NCBI GenBank assembly: GCA_029245025.1
Contig: JAQWQC010000006.1
Span: 558,001 to 622,000, forward strand
Length of the DNA: 64,000 nt
Origin: Rhodospirillaceae bacterium
GTDB taxonomy: Bacteria > Pseudomonadota > Alphaproteobacteria > Rhodospirillales > Rhodospirillaceae
Direction: 5' to 3'
Every line of letters starts with the position of its first letter. The first letter of the stretch is position 1. Below the pieces are notes generated by a model, which worked only from the letters and a program-made list of their open reading frames with translations, was not told the DNA's origin and made no database searches. A program made the position numbers and the translations under genes. Shown piece by piece: positions 26,860-36,923 of the stretch.

Positions 26860-29403
26860 CTAGAAGTTATACGACGCACGGACACCGAACTGACGCAGTT
26901 TTGGTGCGCTCAGAGCAATACCTTGTTGTACCGTAAACTCGAACGGGAACAGGCCACCCTGGTCAGCTGAGAAGTCGGTCCAGCGTTGTCCTGCCAGCCA
27001 GGTCTTGTCGTTGAACAGGTTGGTGACGAACCCTTCCAAGCGCACGGTATCGTTCGTGAAGCCGATGCGTAGGTTAGATAGGATTTGTGAACCCACATAG
27101 GCGAAGTTGGCTTCGTCAGCGAAGCGCTTGCCGGTGTAGGAGGCATCCCACCGAATGAAGTAGTCCCAATCGTCGGTCAGGCTATCTGTCCATGTTCCTG
27201 CAAGTGACCCACTCCATTTCGGGAACTGAACAGGTCGGTTGCCATCACAAACTAAGCGACCATCGGCAGCGGGCGGGAAGAAGTCATCTGTGAACCCACA
27301 TTCGAAGTTTTTGAACTCAGCATCGGCGTAGTTCACACCCCAATCAAAGATGAGGTTGTCCGTGACTGCGGCAGATCCTTCGAACTCAATGCCCTTAAAC
27401 TCGGTATTGAATCCACCGATGGTGGCGTTCAAAGCGATTTGGGACCCTGCAGCATCGTTCCGATTAATCGTCGCGCCAGTTCTGGTCTTCTGGTTCTTCC
27501 ACTCCATGTAATACGCGACCAAGGAGAAGTTGACCCGGTTGTCCAGGAACTGTTGTTTCCAACCCAGCTCGTAGTTGTCGAGCGTTTCCTCACCGAGGAA
27601 GACATCTGTGTCGATCTGAGCAAAGATCAAATCGATGTCAGCTGCCGGACGGTTAACAACGTCAGCGTTGAAGTAACCAGGCGTGTTGCCGCGAGAGAAC
27701 GTGGCCCACACATTGGTTTCATCGCTCGGTTGGTACTGTAACGTGACGCGAGGCAAGAACTTGTTAAAGGACTGACCTAGCTCGCCGCCGTTGCCGGTAG
27801 CAAGTGCTTGAATTTGCGGAGCAAACCCAGAGACATCTGTTACACCAGGAAGAATGACGGTGATGCTATCCTTCTGATAGCGCCATTCAAAGTCGAACGA
27901 AAACTCATCGGTGAACTGGTACCCGATGGTGCCGAACACGCCTTTGGTTTCCCCACCGTTCTCAGGGCCAATGGTCAGAGGTGGGAAGAAGCAAGGGCAG
28001 ACTCCGTCTGCAACACGGCCAAGAGCCGTATCCAGATCAAAGGCTCCTGGACCCGTCAGACCGCCGTCCGTACCGACGGCTACTTCACCGCCTTGGAACG
28101 TGGCTTGGAAGCCACCGTCAAAGTAGCTGACACCGAGCATCCAGGTCAGATCATTGTCTTCACTGGAGGTGATGCGTGCTTCGAACTGCTTGATCTTGTT
28201 CTGTGAAGGATCCCGTGACAGCCAGTTGGCAACCGGAGTTAAGTCGAAGTCACGAATGAACACAGAGTTTTCTTTACCGTAACCACCGAGGAACGACAGT
28301 GTTGAGCCTTCAAAAAAACCTGTAGCGTTGATGTCGTAGTCAACATTCAAAGAAAAACGAAGGTTTTTACGCCGCAAGCCCACTTGATCGATGTACGGAG
28401 CACCAGGGAATTCAGGCACAACGTTGTTCCAGAAGTTGATTAAATCCGCTGACAACGCCGTTGATGAATCAATGATGCTTGAAACTTCAGGAATCTTTCC
28501 ACAGACCCAGTCTGTCAGAGGTGTCACACCGTCAGCCTTGGTCAAGCCGCCCGTGCGGTTTGCGAGACAGTTGGTCAGGTTGGTCGTGTTATTACCACGC
28601 AGACCAAGAGGGCCACTGATAAACGCTTGAGCCGGAGAGCTATCCTTATCCCTAGAATAAATGGCATGCAGCTTGATAGTTAAGTCTTCGGTGGGTGTCG
28701 CGAACAGCGTGCCCATCATCGTGTCTGTGCGTTCTGCACCCAAGTCACCGCCATCTGAGGCGGAGTATTGGCCGTCGGTGCCATAGCCGCGGACAAAGGC
28801 TCGATAGGCTAGCTTGTCTTCGACAAGGGGGCCTTCATGAGAGAAGGTCACGTCATACGTGCCGTCTTCCGCAAAACGGGTTGAGGCGCGTCCGGAGTAT
28901 TCGGTCGTGCTCGGAGTCTTGGTGATGAAGTTCACCGCACCAGCAAAGGTCGAGCGACCCAACCATGCAGATGATGGGCCTTTCACAACTTCGATGCGCT
29001 CAAAGTTTTCGTTACCCATACTGGACACACCGCCAGGCATGTAGATGCCGTCCAAGAAGGCGGACCCTGTTTGCGCAAAAGGCTCTTTCAATTCAGAACC
29101 AAGGCCGCGGAAGCGAATGGCGGTGTAAACACGGCCTGGCTCCTGCACGCCTTGTTCGTTGAATTGAAGACCTGGTGTGAACTTGGCCAGATCGACCAGG
29201 TTCGGCGCACCGATGGCTTCCATTTGTTGCGATGAGAAGGCCGTGATCGCGACCGGAATCTCTTGCAGGCTTTCAGAACGCTTACGCGCCGTCACCACGA
29301 TTTCTTCAAGGGCAATACTCTGTGCTTAAGCGGCTAATGGAAAAGCCATCACCACCGCTGTTGCAAGAGCGAGGCTATGAAGGCCAAATCTCTTAAATTT
29401 CAT
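26860..29403 (-). pseudogene. TonB-dependent receptor 1, stop codon in signal peptide
   Basis: From ATG 29403, preceded by GGAAGGGG, the frame encodes a normal signal peptide (MKFKRFGLHSLALA and on), but codon 26 is TAA (29328-29326), exactly at the expected cleavage region. The same frame then continues uninterrupted with AQSIALEEIVVTARKR (TonB box), plug domain and 22-strand barrel to a terminal aromatic (SYNF) at 26860. The remaining ORF begins at GTG 29298 without a signal peptide and could not be exported. Everything else looks functional, so this is a recent nonsense mutation, a sequence error or readthrough. It is paralogous to the divergent receptor at 29879. Confidence 0.85.
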
Positions 29404-29878
29404 GAAATGTCCCCTTCCAAGGGTGTATCAATTTTAGTCGTACGACTTTCGGAACAAGCAAGGCGGGCATTGCAACGAGTTGGCGCTAGCCTGCATCCTC
29501 ATGCGCTGTCGAAAAACAGTAAATCGTAACTAAATTGCCTTCAAGAAAAAGACCAACCAACCCTTTTCACCATCACGAGGTGTGTTGTGTATCATATTTG
29601 CAACATATTATATCGAAAATATAGGATATTTTGCTGAAATCTCGCCAATATACAGACAAAGTAGACCATCTTTCCCTATTCGGGCGACATGTTGCAAAGA
29701 GGTCATAGGGTTAACTTAATTTGTCCAGAACACTGTTTCCTGGTTGCTACAGCTATGGATACGAGGCAATCATGACCACGGAAACTTTTTAGAATTCCCT
29801 TTTGATGCTCGTAGTGTCAGAAGAAAATGTGAGGGGCGGAAGCGTCCCGCTAAATCATAACTGGGGGATCATAAGACT
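29404..29878. other. Divergent regulatory region between the two TonB receptors
   Basis: This 475-bp, AT-rich region contains no gene and must carry the promoters of both receptors. TTGCAACAT (29598-29606) and its exact inverse ATGTTGCAA (29689-29697) lie 82 bp apart and could be paired operator half-elements for one regulator acting on both genes. Between them is a very A/T-rich stretch (29586-29635). I see no Fur box that I would defend and no convincing riboswitch. Confidence 0.45.
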
Positions 29879-32335
29879 ATGACCTTTTTAACTCGCTTAA
29901 GTGCTGGCGTTGCAGGCATTGCCATAGCGACTACCGGGGTGGTTGATAACACTGCCGTTGCACAAAGCTTGGCACTCGAAGAAATCGTCGTTACGGCGCG
30001 TAAACGTGAAGAATCTTTACTCGAAATTCCGGTCGCTATTTCTGCTTTTTCATTCGATGAGCTAGATCGCAGCGGTTTCACTAACCTTGAAGACCTCTCG
30101 TTTGTCACGGCTGGCATGCACTTCAACAAGCAAGGTGGTCAGATCCCTGGTCGTTTTAATACGGCGGTCCGCTTCCGCGGCATGGACTCCAACCAATCCG
30201 CTGCATCTCAGCAGCTCGGTACGGTGTTCCTTGACGGCGTCTACGTCTCTCAAGGTGTTGCCAGCTTGGACTTCTCAAACCTTGAGCGTGTTGAAATCAT
30301 CAAAGGACCGCAATCTGCGACCTTCGGTCGTTCAACCTTCGCTGGTGCTGTGAACTACGTCACCAAGACCCCTGGTTTTGAGTACGCCGGTCGCGCCGCG
30401 GCTGAGTGGGGCGAAGATGGCAGCTATGATATCTCCGTGTCTCACGAAGGCCCGCTGGTTGATGACAAGCTGTCCTATCGTATTTCTGCCCGTGGCTATG
30501 GCACTGACGGTCAGTACCGTTCCAACGCCGATGGCGGTGAGCTAGGCCGTGAGCGGACGGAAACGCTGCAAGCTGTCTTGTTTGCTCAGCCGTCTGAAAA
30601 CTTCTCCACGAAATTGCGTGTTCTCTATTCGCGCGATAACGATGGCCCAGCTGCTGGCTTATTACTTGGTTCGGCTCTGTCGGATCGTGGAAGTGGCTCG
30701 GCAAATGCGGGCACAAACTGTCGGTCACAAGGTATCACATCGGCCGCCGATACTTTGGCTGATTACTTCTGTGGCCCGGTACCGAAAGTTGACGTTGACG
30801 CTTTTATTGCTCCGAATACGGCACTGACTGCTTTTGACATTGCGGCGTTCCGGGCTACGGAAATTACCGACCCCCGCGGCACGGTTAGCCGTCCGAAGGT
30901 TCCTGGTGTTCCGTTGGTCGACTTTATTGGTCTTCGTCGTAAGCAATGGCGTGCGTCTTTGATCTCTGATTATGAGTTCGATGACGGCCATGCCATTAAC
31001 GTCGTGCTTGGATATAGTGATATGCGGGCCAGCTGGGTGCGAGACTTTGACTTGACCCGAGCGCAAAACTTTTTGTCACAAGATCCGCAGCGGCACGAAG
31101 ATTATACAGCTGAAATCACCCTTGACTCGCCGCAAGACCAAGCTTTGAGATACTCTGTTGGTGCTAACTACTTCACGGTTGATTACATCCAGCAAGGTAA
31201 TGGCGGTCTTAATATCTGGGGCTCTGATGGTGGCGTAACGCTGGGCGTTATTGGCGGTAATCTACCTGGTCCGCACACTTTAATGACTACAGCCTTCCCA
31301 TTGGAAACTGGCGAAACGATCGGTGTGTTTGGCTCTTTGGGTTATGACCTCACAGAAGATCTGACTCTCGACTTCGAATGGCGGTATCAAGAAGACAAAA
31401 TCCAGCAGGATGAGCGCACCACTCCAGGTGTGGAATTTGAAGACAAGTTCAAGAGCTTCCTGCCGCGTGTCACGTTGTCCTACAATCCGATGGATAATTC
31501 CACCATATGGGCCACCTACTCCGAAGGTAACCTACCAGGCTTCTTTAACACCGATTTGGCGCCACTTAACGCAACGGACTTTGCTGCAGTGTCTGCCGTC
31601 GTTGGTGGCAACTTGAGCCTGTTCAATGAAGAAGAAAAACTCGTCAACTATGAACTGGGTTGGAAGCAGCAGTTGTTTGACAACAGGATGTTCTTCTCCT
31701 TGGTTGCTTACCATATGGACTGGAGCAACCTGAAGACTCGTCAGGGTATTCCCATCACAGACACCAATGGCATTGACCGAGTGCTGAACCTGCAGTTTAA
31801 CGCTGGTGACGCGGACCTTGACGGTATCGAACTTGAAGGTGGATTTGCCCTGAACGAAAACTTCTCGGGTGACTTCACAGTCAACTATGCCAAAGGTGAA
31901 TATGGCACCTTGACTTGTGGTTTCTCGCCGTTTGCCCCTGCAGCTACGCGTAGTGATTGCTCAGGCAACACACCGGCGCGCTATCCGGACTGGAGTGGAT
32001 CCTTCTCTACCACTTGGACCGATCAGATGACCAATGATTGGGATTACTTCATTCGCTTCGACGGTCACTACTTCGGTCGTGCCTTCAACGAAGAGAAGAA
32101 CTTCTCATACATCGGTAAGTACTGGCGCTTCAATCTGCGTGCTGGCTTTGAAATGGATGGCACACGCATTGAGGGTTATGTCAAAAATATCTTTGATGAT
32201 GACAACTATCTTGCAGGTGCACGCTGGTCTGACTTCTCAGGCGCTAGCCTGTTTGACTTCCTCTTCAGCCAAGGTGTTGCCACGACACCAGCTGAAAAGC
32301 GTCAATTCGGCGTCAAGGTCGTTCACACCTTCTAA
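29879..32335 (+). CDS. TonB-dependent receptor 2
   Basis: This 818-aa outer-membrane receptor has a signal peptide ending near VAQS (about residue 35), a TonB box region LEEIVVTARKRE, a plug domain (LDGVYVSQGVASLDFSNLER, then GPQSATFGRSTFAGAVNYVT) and a barrel ending in a terminal Phe (VVHTF). GGGGGAT precedes the start. The ligand is unknown; the broken paralogue and the three solute-binding proteins next door suggest an imported compound handled by both membranes, but that is inference. Intact, with its own terminator. Confidence 0.92.
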   Translation: MTFLTRLSAGVAGIAIATTGVVDNTAVAQSLALEEIVVTARKREESLLEIPVAISAFSFDELDRSGFTNLEDLSFVTAGMHFNKQGGQIPGRFNTAVRFRGMDSNQSAASQQLGTVFLDGVYVSQGVASLDFSNLERVEIIKGPQSATFGRSTFAGAVNYVTKTPGFEYAGRAAAEWGEDGSYDISVSHEGPLVDDKLSYRISARGYGTDGQYRSNADGGELGRERTETLQAVLFAQPSENFSTKLRVLYSRDNDGPAAGLLLGSALSDRGSGSANAGTNCRSQGITSAADTLADYFCGPVPKVDVDAFIAPNTALTAFDIAAFRATEITDPRGTVSRPKVPGVPLVDFIGLRRKQWRASLISDYEFDDGHAINVVLGYSDMRASWVRDFDLTRAQNFLSQDPQRHEDYTAEITLDSPQDQALRYSVGANYFTVDYIQQGNGGLNIWGSDGGVTLGVIGGNLPGPHTLMTTAFPLETGETIGVFGSLGYDLTEDLTLDFEWRYQEDKIQQDERTTPGVEFEDKFKSFLPRVTLSYNPMDNSTIWATYSEGNLPGFFNTDLAPLNATDFAAVSAVVGGNLSLFNEEEKLVNYELGWKQQLFDNRMFFSLVAYHMDWSNLKTRQGIPITDTNGIDRVLNLQFNAGDADLDGIELEGGFALNENFSGDFTVNYAKGEYGTLTCGFSPFAPAATRSDCSGNTPARYPDWSGSFSTTWTDQMTNDWDYFIRFDGHYFGRAFNEEKNFSYIGKYWRFNLRAGFEMDGTRIEGYVKNIFDDDNYLAGARWSDFSGASLFDFLFSQGVATTPAEKRQFGVKVVHTF

Positions 32336-32373
32336 GGTGAGCGTCTAAACACCGAAGCCTAACGGCTAAGTAT

Positions 32374-32407
32374 GAGGCCCCTGGAGCAATCCTGGGGCCT
32401 CTTTCTT
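32374..32407 (+). terminator. Intrinsic terminator of TonB-dependent receptor 2
   Basis: GAGGCCCC (32374-32381) pairs with GGGGCCTC (32394-32401), with extra inner GGA/TCC pairing across a T-T mismatch, and is followed by TTTCTT. It lies 38 bp after the receptor stop. Confidence 0.85.
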
Positions 32408-32551
32408 ATATGGACGCTTATGTTTACTTGAATGTAAGGCTATGTCGGAGGTCTATGTTCAAAGATTGGGTTTACATAGGCCGCAAAAATTGATCTTTGA
32501 CTTAATATCCTGCCACCATGCGAGACAGACTGAGACTCACGGGGCGACACC

Positions 32552-33742
32552 ATGAAAGAAGATACAAAAATCATCCACGGTGGTGGAACGAATGCCCATA
32601 AGCATGGCGTCGTTAACACGCCGGTCTATCGAGCCTCGACCGTGGTTTTTGCTGATACGGATCAGATGCAGGCCGCGTCTGAAGGGGCGATCAATCAACA
32701 AAAGAAAGTTCACTTTTATGGCCGCAAGGGATCACCGACCTCTTGGACATTAGAAGAGGCCCTAACAGACCTCGAACAGGGCTTTGATACGGTCCTGGCA
32801 CCGTCTGGGCTCGGTGCGGTGACTACGGCTCTGCTTTGCTTTCTCAAGGCCGGTGACCACCTTCTTATGGTAGATTCTGTTTATGAGCCCACGCGCCACT
32901 TCTGTAATAAGACCCTCGCCCGTTTCGGCGTAGAGACCACCTATTATGACCCCTATGTTGGCGCTGGCATTGAAGATTTGATCCAGCCCAACACGACGGT
33001 CGTGTTTACGGAGAGTCCTGGATCTCACACCTTTGAAATGCAGGACCTGCCTGCCATCGCTTCAGCCGCACATAGCAAAGACGAGAATATTGTCGTCATG
33101 ATAGACAATACGTGGGCCTCTCCGTTGTTCCACAAGCCGCTAACGCTCGGTGCCGATGTTTCCATTCAAGCCTGTACTAAATATATCGTCGGTCATTCTG
33201 ATGTCATGTTGGGCAGCATCACTGCAGTGGAGAAGCATTTTTCTACCCTCTACTCCGGGCGACAGGAAATAGGCGTTGCGGCAAGCCCCGATGATGTCTA
33301 CCTCGCGACACGCGGGTTGCGCACTCTGGGTGTGCGTCTTCGTCAACACGAGATCAACACCATGAAAATCGCAAAATGGTTTCAAGCCCGCCCGGAAGTC
33401 GAGTGTGTGTTGTATCCCGCACTGCCAGAAGATCCGGGACACGAAATTTGGAAGCGTGACTTTACCGGGGCGAGTGGGTTATTCGGCGTTATCTTTAAAA
33501 AAACGTCGCGAGAGGCCGCTTATGCCATGCTCAACGGTATGAAGTATTTCCCCATGGGGTTTTCGTGGGGTGGTTATGAAAGCTTGATGTGTGCGTCGTT
33601 CCCAAAGAAGGGCCGAACAGCAACGGAGTGGACTCATCAAGAGCCAGGTATTCGGCTTCACATTGGTCTTGAAGACCCAGAAGATTTGATCGCCGATCTT
33701 GAGGAAGGTCTCGCTCGTTTCAATACCGTGATCAACGGCTAA
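32552..33742 (+). CDS. Cystathionine beta-lyase-like PLP enzyme (Cys/Met metabolism family)
   Basis: This gamma-family PLP enzyme of 396 aa most resembles cystathionine beta-lyase, which cleaves cystathionine to homocysteine, pyruvate and ammonia. Visible signatures are an N-terminal HGG and YRASTVVF, the substrate-side Tyr in HFYGRKGSPT, a cofactor-stacking Tyr in DSVYEPTRHF, the PLP-ring Asp in MIDNTWASPLF, and the Schiff-base Lys in ACTKYIVGHSD (Lys 210). Other specificities, such as methionine gamma-lyase, cannot be excluded. It stands alone between terminators and korA, preceded by GGGGCGACACC. Confidence 0.85.
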   Translation: MKEDTKIIHGGGTNAHKHGVVNTPVYRASTVVFADTDQMQAASEGAINQQKKVHFYGRKGSPTSWTLEEALTDLEQGFDTVLAPSGLGAVTTALLCFLKAGDHLLMVDSVYEPTRHFCNKTLARFGVETTYYDPYVGAGIEDLIQPNTTVVFTESPGSHTFEMQDLPAIASAAHSKDENIVVMIDNTWASPLFHKPLTLGADVSIQACTKYIVGHSDVMLGSITAVEKHFSTLYSGRQEIGVAASPDDVYLATRGLRTLGVRLRQHEINTMKIAKWFQARPEVECVLYPALPEDPGHEIWKRDFTGASGLFGVIFKKTSREAAYAMLNGMKYFPMGFSWGGYESLMCASFPKKGRTATEWTHQEPGIRLHIGLEDPEDLIADLEEGLARFNTVING

Positions 33743-33980
33743 TTTGATGGTCGGTTTTACAGGCCTGTCGCCGTGGATGAAGAATTTCGTCAGAGACTAC
33801 GGCACCTATAATTCCCATGCCATAGATGTGGGGGTTGACTGACCGTGGACGATTAATTCGCCAGTTGGTCGGTTCGTGTTTTCGGTATTTTTGTGGGCCT
33901 AAACCGCCTATAAGAGTCTCAATTTAATGGCTTTTGGGGCCGCCGGTAACGGTGCCATCGTTTTCTAAAGGATATGGTTC

Positions 33981-35867
33981 ATGAACCTGCAAACAGATCC
34001 GTCCAAAGGTGATGGTGCGGATGGTACTCAGATGTCCGAAGCGGACACGGATTCGATCGTTGTTCGCTTTGCTGGTGACTCCGGTGATGGTGTCCAGCTT
34101 CTTGGTGGTCAGTTCTCTCAAGCTACGGCGTTGGACCTTAATTCACTGGCGACATTTCCTGACTTTCCCGCTGAGATTCGCGCGCCGATTGGCACTACCT
34201 ATGGTGTCTCAGCATTCCAGATAAAATTTGGCTCCCGCATGATTAAAACATCGGGCGATTTACCTGATGTACTGGTTGCGCTTAACCCGGCTGCACTCAA
34301 AGTAAATTACAAGGATGTTCGAACGGGTGGTCTGATCATTGTCGACTCCGGTAGCTTCACGGAGCGGAATCTAAAGAAAGCGGGGTTCAATGTTGACCCG
34401 CGTGAAGACGGAACACTTGGAGAGCACCGCACCATTGAGATCGACATCTCGGCGCTGACCTTAGAGGCAACAAAACAGTTTGACGTCACGCAGAAAGAAG
34501 CGCTCCGCGGAAAGAATATGTGGACGCTTGGTTTGATCTACTGGATGTACGACCGGACCACCGACGCTACCGAGAAATTTGTCGCAGGAAAATTCGGTGC
34601 AGAATCGCCTGTTGCACAAGCCAATATCGCCGCCCTTAAGGCTGGTCATGCTTATGGAGAGACAGCGGAAGTGTCGGGTGATATCCAGCAAACCCGAGTT
34701 GCTGAGGTAGAATTCGCGCCCGGTGAGTATCGTCTTGTTACTGGTGCGGAAGCGTTATCTTGGGGATTGGTCGCTGGTTGCGAGCTTGCGGGAATCGATA
34801 TGACGTTTTGTTCGTATCCCATTACACCCTCGTCACCCATTCTCCACATTTTGTCGCGCCTCAAAAATTTTGGTGTCACGACCTTTCAGGCTGAGGATGA
34901 AATTGCAGCGGCATGTTCCGCGATCGGAGCCTCCTATGCCGGGAACATGGGCATCACCGCCAGTTCCGGACCCGGCATCGCACTTAAGACAGAGGCGATC
35001 GGCTTGGCCATCTCAACGGAATTACCGTTGATCATTGTTGACACTCAACGCGCTGGTCCTTCGACTGGATTGCCGACGAAAACGGAGCAGTCTGATCTGT
35101 TTCTCACGGTCTGGGGGCGGAACGGGGACGCGCCGATGGTTGTGTTGTCAGCGAGGTCGCCTGGAGATTGTTTTGAAACGGCAATCGAAGCAGTGCGATT
35201 GGCGACTAAGTATATGACGCCAGTGTTCGTGCTGTCGGATGGATATATCGCTAACGCCGCTGAGCCTTGGATGATTCCCTCCATGTCCGACTATGAGCCG
35301 TTCCCGGTTTCTTATCGGTCTGAAGTCGAGGGGTTCCAGCCGTTTAGTCGAAACGAGGAAACCCTTGCGCGCCCCTGGGTCAAACCTGGTACGCCTGGTC
35401 TGACCCACCGCATCGGTGGAATTGAGAAGGCTGATGGGTCCGGCAATATTTCCTACGACCCAGAAAACCATCAACGCATGACTGATTTGCGTAATGACAA
35501 AATTGCGAACATCGCAAAAGATATTCCGGCGCAAGCTGTCGAGCTTGGAAACGACAGCGGCAAACTAGCTGTGGTTGGTTGGGGGTCGACATATGGCCCA
35601 ATTAATAGAGCCGTCGCCAACATGCGCGATGTGGGTCTTGATGTCGCCCATATCCATATACGCAATCTTTGGCCACTGCCGGAGAATTTAATCGACCTGC
35701 TTGGTAAGTACGACATGGTACTGGTTGCTGAAATGAACAATGGTCAAATGTTGACCTTCCTGCGCAGTCAGACCCGCCAAGACATCGACGGCCACCTCAA
35801 GGTCACTGGTCAACCACTGACGATTAAAGAAGTAGAAGACGCTATTCGCGCCCGCGTGCAGGGTTAA
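33981..35867 (+). CDS. korA: 2-oxoacid:ferredoxin oxidoreductase, fused gamma-alpha subunit
   Basis: With KorB this enzyme oxidatively decarboxylates a 2-oxoacid (2-oxoglutarate in the closest type) to the acyl-CoA and reduces ferredoxin. The 628-aa protein has an N-terminal gamma domain (VVRFAGDSGDGVQLLGGQFS) fused to the alpha pyrimidine-binding domain (ITPSSPILH, then ASSGPGIALKTEAIGLA) and a C-terminal transketolase-like domain. AAAGGA lies 8-10 nt before the ATG. It is 25 bp upstream of korB. The enzyme would offer a ferredoxin-reducing alternative to NAD-linked 2-oxoglutarate dehydrogenase. Substrate is inferred from type, not proven. Confidence 0.9.
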   Translation: MNLQTDPSKGDGADGTQMSEADTDSIVVRFAGDSGDGVQLLGGQFSQATALDLNSLATFPDFPAEIRAPIGTTYGVSAFQIKFGSRMIKTSGDLPDVLVALNPAALKVNYKDVRTGGLIIVDSGSFTERNLKKAGFNVDPREDGTLGEHRTIEIDISALTLEATKQFDVTQKEALRGKNMWTLGLIYWMYDRTTDATEKFVAGKFGAESPVAQANIAALKAGHAYGETAEVSGDIQQTRVAEVEFAPGEYRLVTGAEALSWGLVAGCELAGIDMTFCSYPITPSSPILHILSRLKNFGVTTFQAEDEIAAACSAIGASYAGNMGITASSGPGIALKTEAIGLAISTELPLIIVDTQRAGPSTGLPTKTEQSDLFLTVWGRNGDAPMVVLSARSPGDCFETAIEAVRLATKYMTPVFVLSDGYIANAAEPWMIPSMSDYEPFPVSYRSEVEGFQPFSRNEETLARPWVKPGTPGLTHRIGGIEKADGSGNISYDPENHQRMTDLRNDKIANIAKDIPAQAVELGNDSGKLAVVGWGSTYGPINRAVANMRDVGLDVAHIHIRNLWPLPENLIDLLGKYDMVLVAEMNNGQMLTFLRSQTRQDIDGHLKVTGQPLTIKEVEDAIRARVQG

Positions 35868-35892
35868 TGCGCGTGGCTATTGGAGAGATACA

Positions 35893-36915
35893 ATGAACGT
35901 TCAGGTCGAACCCGCAAAACTGAAGGCTAAAGATTTTGCATCGGATCAAGAGGTCCGCTGGTGCCCTGGCTGCGGAGACTACGCCATTTTAAAGGCGGTT
36001 CAAATGGCTCTAGCCAACATGGGGGCTGAGCCTGACAACACTGTGTTTGTCTCTGGCATTGGGTGTGCGTCTCGCTTTCCCTACTACATGGCGACATATG
36101 GCTTTCACACAATTCATGGTCGTGCACCGGCAGTCGCTTCAGGTGTGAAGCTTGCTAATCCGGATCTTGATGTTTGGATCGTGTCTGGAGACGGCGATGC
36201 GTTATCCATTGGCGGTAACCACCTTTTGCATGTTCTCCGCCGCAATATGGATGTGCAATTCCTACTCTTTAACAATGAAATTTACGGCCTGACCAAAGGC
36301 CAATATTCACCGACTTCTCAGATCGGGCAAAAGTCACCCTCAACGCCACAAGGGTCTGTGGACGCCCCTATTGACGCGTGCACTTTTGCGCTTGGCTGTA
36401 ATGCCAGATTCATCGCCCGCGGCATTGATATCCAAGCAAAAGACCTAGGCTACGTCTTCACGAGAGCCCGCGATCATAAGGGCGCTTCGTTCGTCGAAAT
36501 TATTCAGAACTGCATCGTGTTCAATGATGACGCGTTTGCCCACTTCACCGAAAAGAAGGTTGCGAAAGAAACGCAGATCCATGTGGTCCACGAAGAGAAA
36601 CTTATTTATGGCGCGGATTCCAATAAAGGGCTGCGCATTAAGCCAGGCGCGTTCGAACTTGAAGCGGTCACAATCGGAGAAAATGGAATCACTGAAGACG
36701 ACATCTTGGTTCATGACGAAACCAACAAGGTTCTTGCTAGCCTTCTTATCGCAATGAAGCCGCCTACGATGCCCGTGGCTCTCGGTGTCATTTATTGTGA
36801 TTCCGCGCCGTCTTATGAGCAGGCTGTTAAAGACCAGATTGAGGGCGCCAAGGCCAAGGGTCTTGGTGACATGGATGCGTTGCTGCGTTCAGGCAATACC
36901 TGGACGGTGTCGTAA
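35893..36915 (+). CDS. korB: 2-oxoacid:ferredoxin oxidoreductase, beta subunit
   Basis: This is the thiamine-diphosphate- and FeS-binding subunit. The 340-aa sequence shows VRWCPGCGDYAIL and GIGCASRF (cluster cysteines), and the ThDP/Mg motif SGDGDALSIGGNHLL with the trailing NNEIYGLTKGQ. GGAGA lies close before the ATG. It is followed after 8 bp by a TRAP binding-protein gene on the same strand, so the three genes probably form one transcript. Electrons would go to a ferredoxin such as FdxA. Confidence 0.92.
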   Translation: MNVQVEPAKLKAKDFASDQEVRWCPGCGDYAILKAVQMALANMGAEPDNTVFVSGIGCASRFPYYMATYGFHTIHGRAPAVASGVKLANPDLDVWIVSGDGDALSIGGNHLLHVLRRNMDVQFLLFNNEIYGLTKGQYSPTSQIGQKSPSTPQGSVDAPIDACTFALGCNARFIARGIDIQAKDLGYVFTRARDHKGASFVEIIQNCIVFNDDAFAHFTEKKVAKETQIHVVHEEKLIYGADSNKGLRIKPGAFELEAVTIGENGITEDDILVHDETNKVLASLLIAMKPPTMPVALGVIYCDSAPSYEQAVKDQIEGAKAKGLGDMDALLRSGNTWTVS

Positions 36916-36923
36916 GTCGCGTT

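Noticed and set aside
13403-29328. Reassignment of TAA as a sense codon, suggested by two in-frame TAA codons in otherwise open genes
   Set aside because: Many intact genes here end in TAA at the normal family length (acnA, the intact TonB receptor, the PLP enzyme), so TAA works as a stop.
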